From positions 1-32,635 of the forward strand of contig CAIYET010001097.1 of assembly GCA_903925285.1 (NCBI GenBank): a stretch of 32,635 nt of DNA, written 5' to 3'. Both the position numbers and the translations under genes were made by a program. A model generated the notes under the pieces. It saw only the letters and a list, made by a program, of their open reading frames with translations, ran no database searches and was not told where the DNA came from. Positions within the stretch are counted from its first letter, which is position 1, and the number at the start of each line of letters is the position of its first letter. This document shows positions 32,018 to 32,635 of the stretch, one piece after another. This stretch comes from Candidatus Hydrogenedentota bacterium (GTDB lineage: Bacteria > Hydrogenedentota > Hydrogenedentia > Hydrogenedentales > SLHB01).

Positions 32018-32084
32018 GAACTTTGTGCGCGCGGAATCAAGGAAACACACGGTGGTCCCCATTTCAGCAGAAGCGGTTCTACGG

Positions 32085-32635
32085 TTACCGATGATCCAGT
32101 TCACATAGGCGGCGGCGGTAATGCATGTAGTTGTCGAAGCTGACGTCGTCGGGGACGCCATGGTCGCAAGTGGGGATATAGCCGCCGCGTTCGACCATCG
32201 GCGGGATGATGTATTCGAGGTGTTTATCGATGGCGTCCTTGCCGGCGGCGAGGACGCGTTTGTCGATGCCGCCGGTCAGCACAAGACCGGGCCATTGTTT
32301 GCCCGCACGGACGACGTCGCAGCCGCTGGCGACTTCCCACGGGTCCATGATGTCCATGCCCGCTTCGAGGTACAGCGGCACGGCCACATCTGCGAAACCG
32401 TCCGTGTCGACGTTGAAATAGAGCCTGCGCGACTGGCGTTTGCGGGCTTTGCCGACGACGTCCTTGTAATACGGCAAGAGGAACTCGCGGACCATATCCG
32501 GCGAGATGAGCAGTCCTTTCACGTAGCAGATGTCTTCGCCGATGGCGAGTTCGTCGAGTTCGACTATCACCTGGATGCGTTCGAGACCCGCGTTCATAAC
32601 CTCGGCCCAACGCCGCATCATCGCGTGAATAAGGT
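32085..32635 (-). CDS. Uroporphyrinogen decarboxylase-family protein (partial, N-terminus outside window)
   Basis: The 3' part of a UroD-fold protein; the frame stays open to the window edge (LIHAMMRRWAEVM at the cut), so the N-terminal half lies outside. Visible family features are GEDICYVKGLLISPDMVREFLLPYYK, FNVDTDGFADVAVPLYLEAGMDIMDPWEV, LTGGIDKRVLAAGKDAIDKHL and a final GGYIPTCDHGVPDDVSFDNYMHY. These match the broad UroD-like (MtaA/CmuA-related) group common in PVC-like bacteria, not the heme enzyme itself: TCDHGVPDDVS is typical of such paralogs. Such proteins usually handle methyl groups or unknown metabolites. The gene stop is followed by about 70 bp before the lipoprotein promoter region. 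Confidence 0.87.
   Translation of the reverse strand, partial: LIHAMMRRWAEVMNAGLERIQVIVELDELAIGEDICYVKGLLISPDMVREFLLPYYKDVVGKARKRQSRRLYFNVDTDGFADVAVPLYLEAGMDIMDPWEVASGCDVVRAGKQWPGLVLTGGIDKRVLAAGKDAIDKHLEYIIPPMVERGGYIPTCDHGVPDDVSFDNYMHYRRRLCELDHR

Overview
The window (32.6 kb, GC-rich) looks like chromosomal DNA from an uncultured Gram-negative bacterium that degrades carbohydrates. Several traits resemble Candidatus Hydrogenedentota or neighbouring PVC-type lineages: Tat-exported Gfo/Idh/MocA and TIM-barrel sugar enzymes, a secreted beta-helix protein with long (Glu-Gly)n linkers and a C-terminal anchor, GH95, GH36 and GH43-like enzymes, a UroD-like protein, and frequent intergenic inverted repeats. 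This placement is inference; no rRNA is present. I see no tRNA, CRISPR array, transposase or intact prophage gene.

Layout. 73-2237 (-): a two-gene operon of a Tat-exported Gfo/Idh/MocA oxidoreductase and a Tat-exported xylose-isomerase-like TIM-barrel protein. 2424-3050 (+): a secreted SRPBCC-like protein flanked by two inverted copies of one repeat element. 3322-4857 (-): a surface protein with PASTA and Ig-like domains and a C-terminal anchor, with a strong promoter, a foldable leader and a terminator. 5232-7218 (-): groES-groEL without CIRCE. 7667-9148 (+): a zinc-ribbon/MshEN/HDOD protein. 9175-10299 (-): a Tat-exported beta-propeller glycosidase-like protein. 10448-10945 (-): DUF402. 11085-14798 (+): a large AsmA-family protein. 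14952-15618 (+): a membrane protein and XRE regulator pair. 15642-16292 (-): a PAP2/sphingomyelin-synthase-like protein. 16413-19824 (-): a B12-type radical SAM protein and mnmG. 19915-20039 (-): an ORF6N gene remnant. 20040-23171 (-): the beta-helix/PKD/(EG)n protein. 23409-24602 (+): an MFS transporter. 24652-25877 (-): a channel-like membrane protein and a glycerophosphodiester phosphodiesterase, coupled by ATGA. 26090-30854 (+): GH95-like and GH36-like enzymes. 30984-31943 (-): a LolA-like lipoprotein. 32085 to the window edge (-): a partial UroD-like protein.

The most distinctive feature is a family of intergenic arrays built on a strict 7-bp period. I find about ten loci in 32 kb, all at gene ends or in intergenic gaps. 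Heptads mostly follow the form GG-N5 (GGCTTTA, GGCTGTA, GGATTGC, GGATTGT, GGAATTA, GGATGAA); one array uses GA-N5. Most loci have two arms in inverted orientation and can fold into long hairpins. Different loci use different heptads but share GGATGAA as a capping unit, and three arrays overlap a stop codon. Two copies with the same 15-nt loop in opposite orientation bracket the gene at 2424-3050. I do not recognise a named family for these.

Functionally the window combines housekeeping genes (groESL, mnmG) with extracellular or periplasmic glycan processing (GH95, GH36, propeller, oxidoreductase/isomerase pair, MFS) and envelope functions (AsmA, LolA-like, PAP2, GDPD). Sigma70-like promoters with consensus -35/-10 boxes are visible for many genes. 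Three genes have a -10 box only 6-7 nt before the ATG, which suggests leaderless transcripts.
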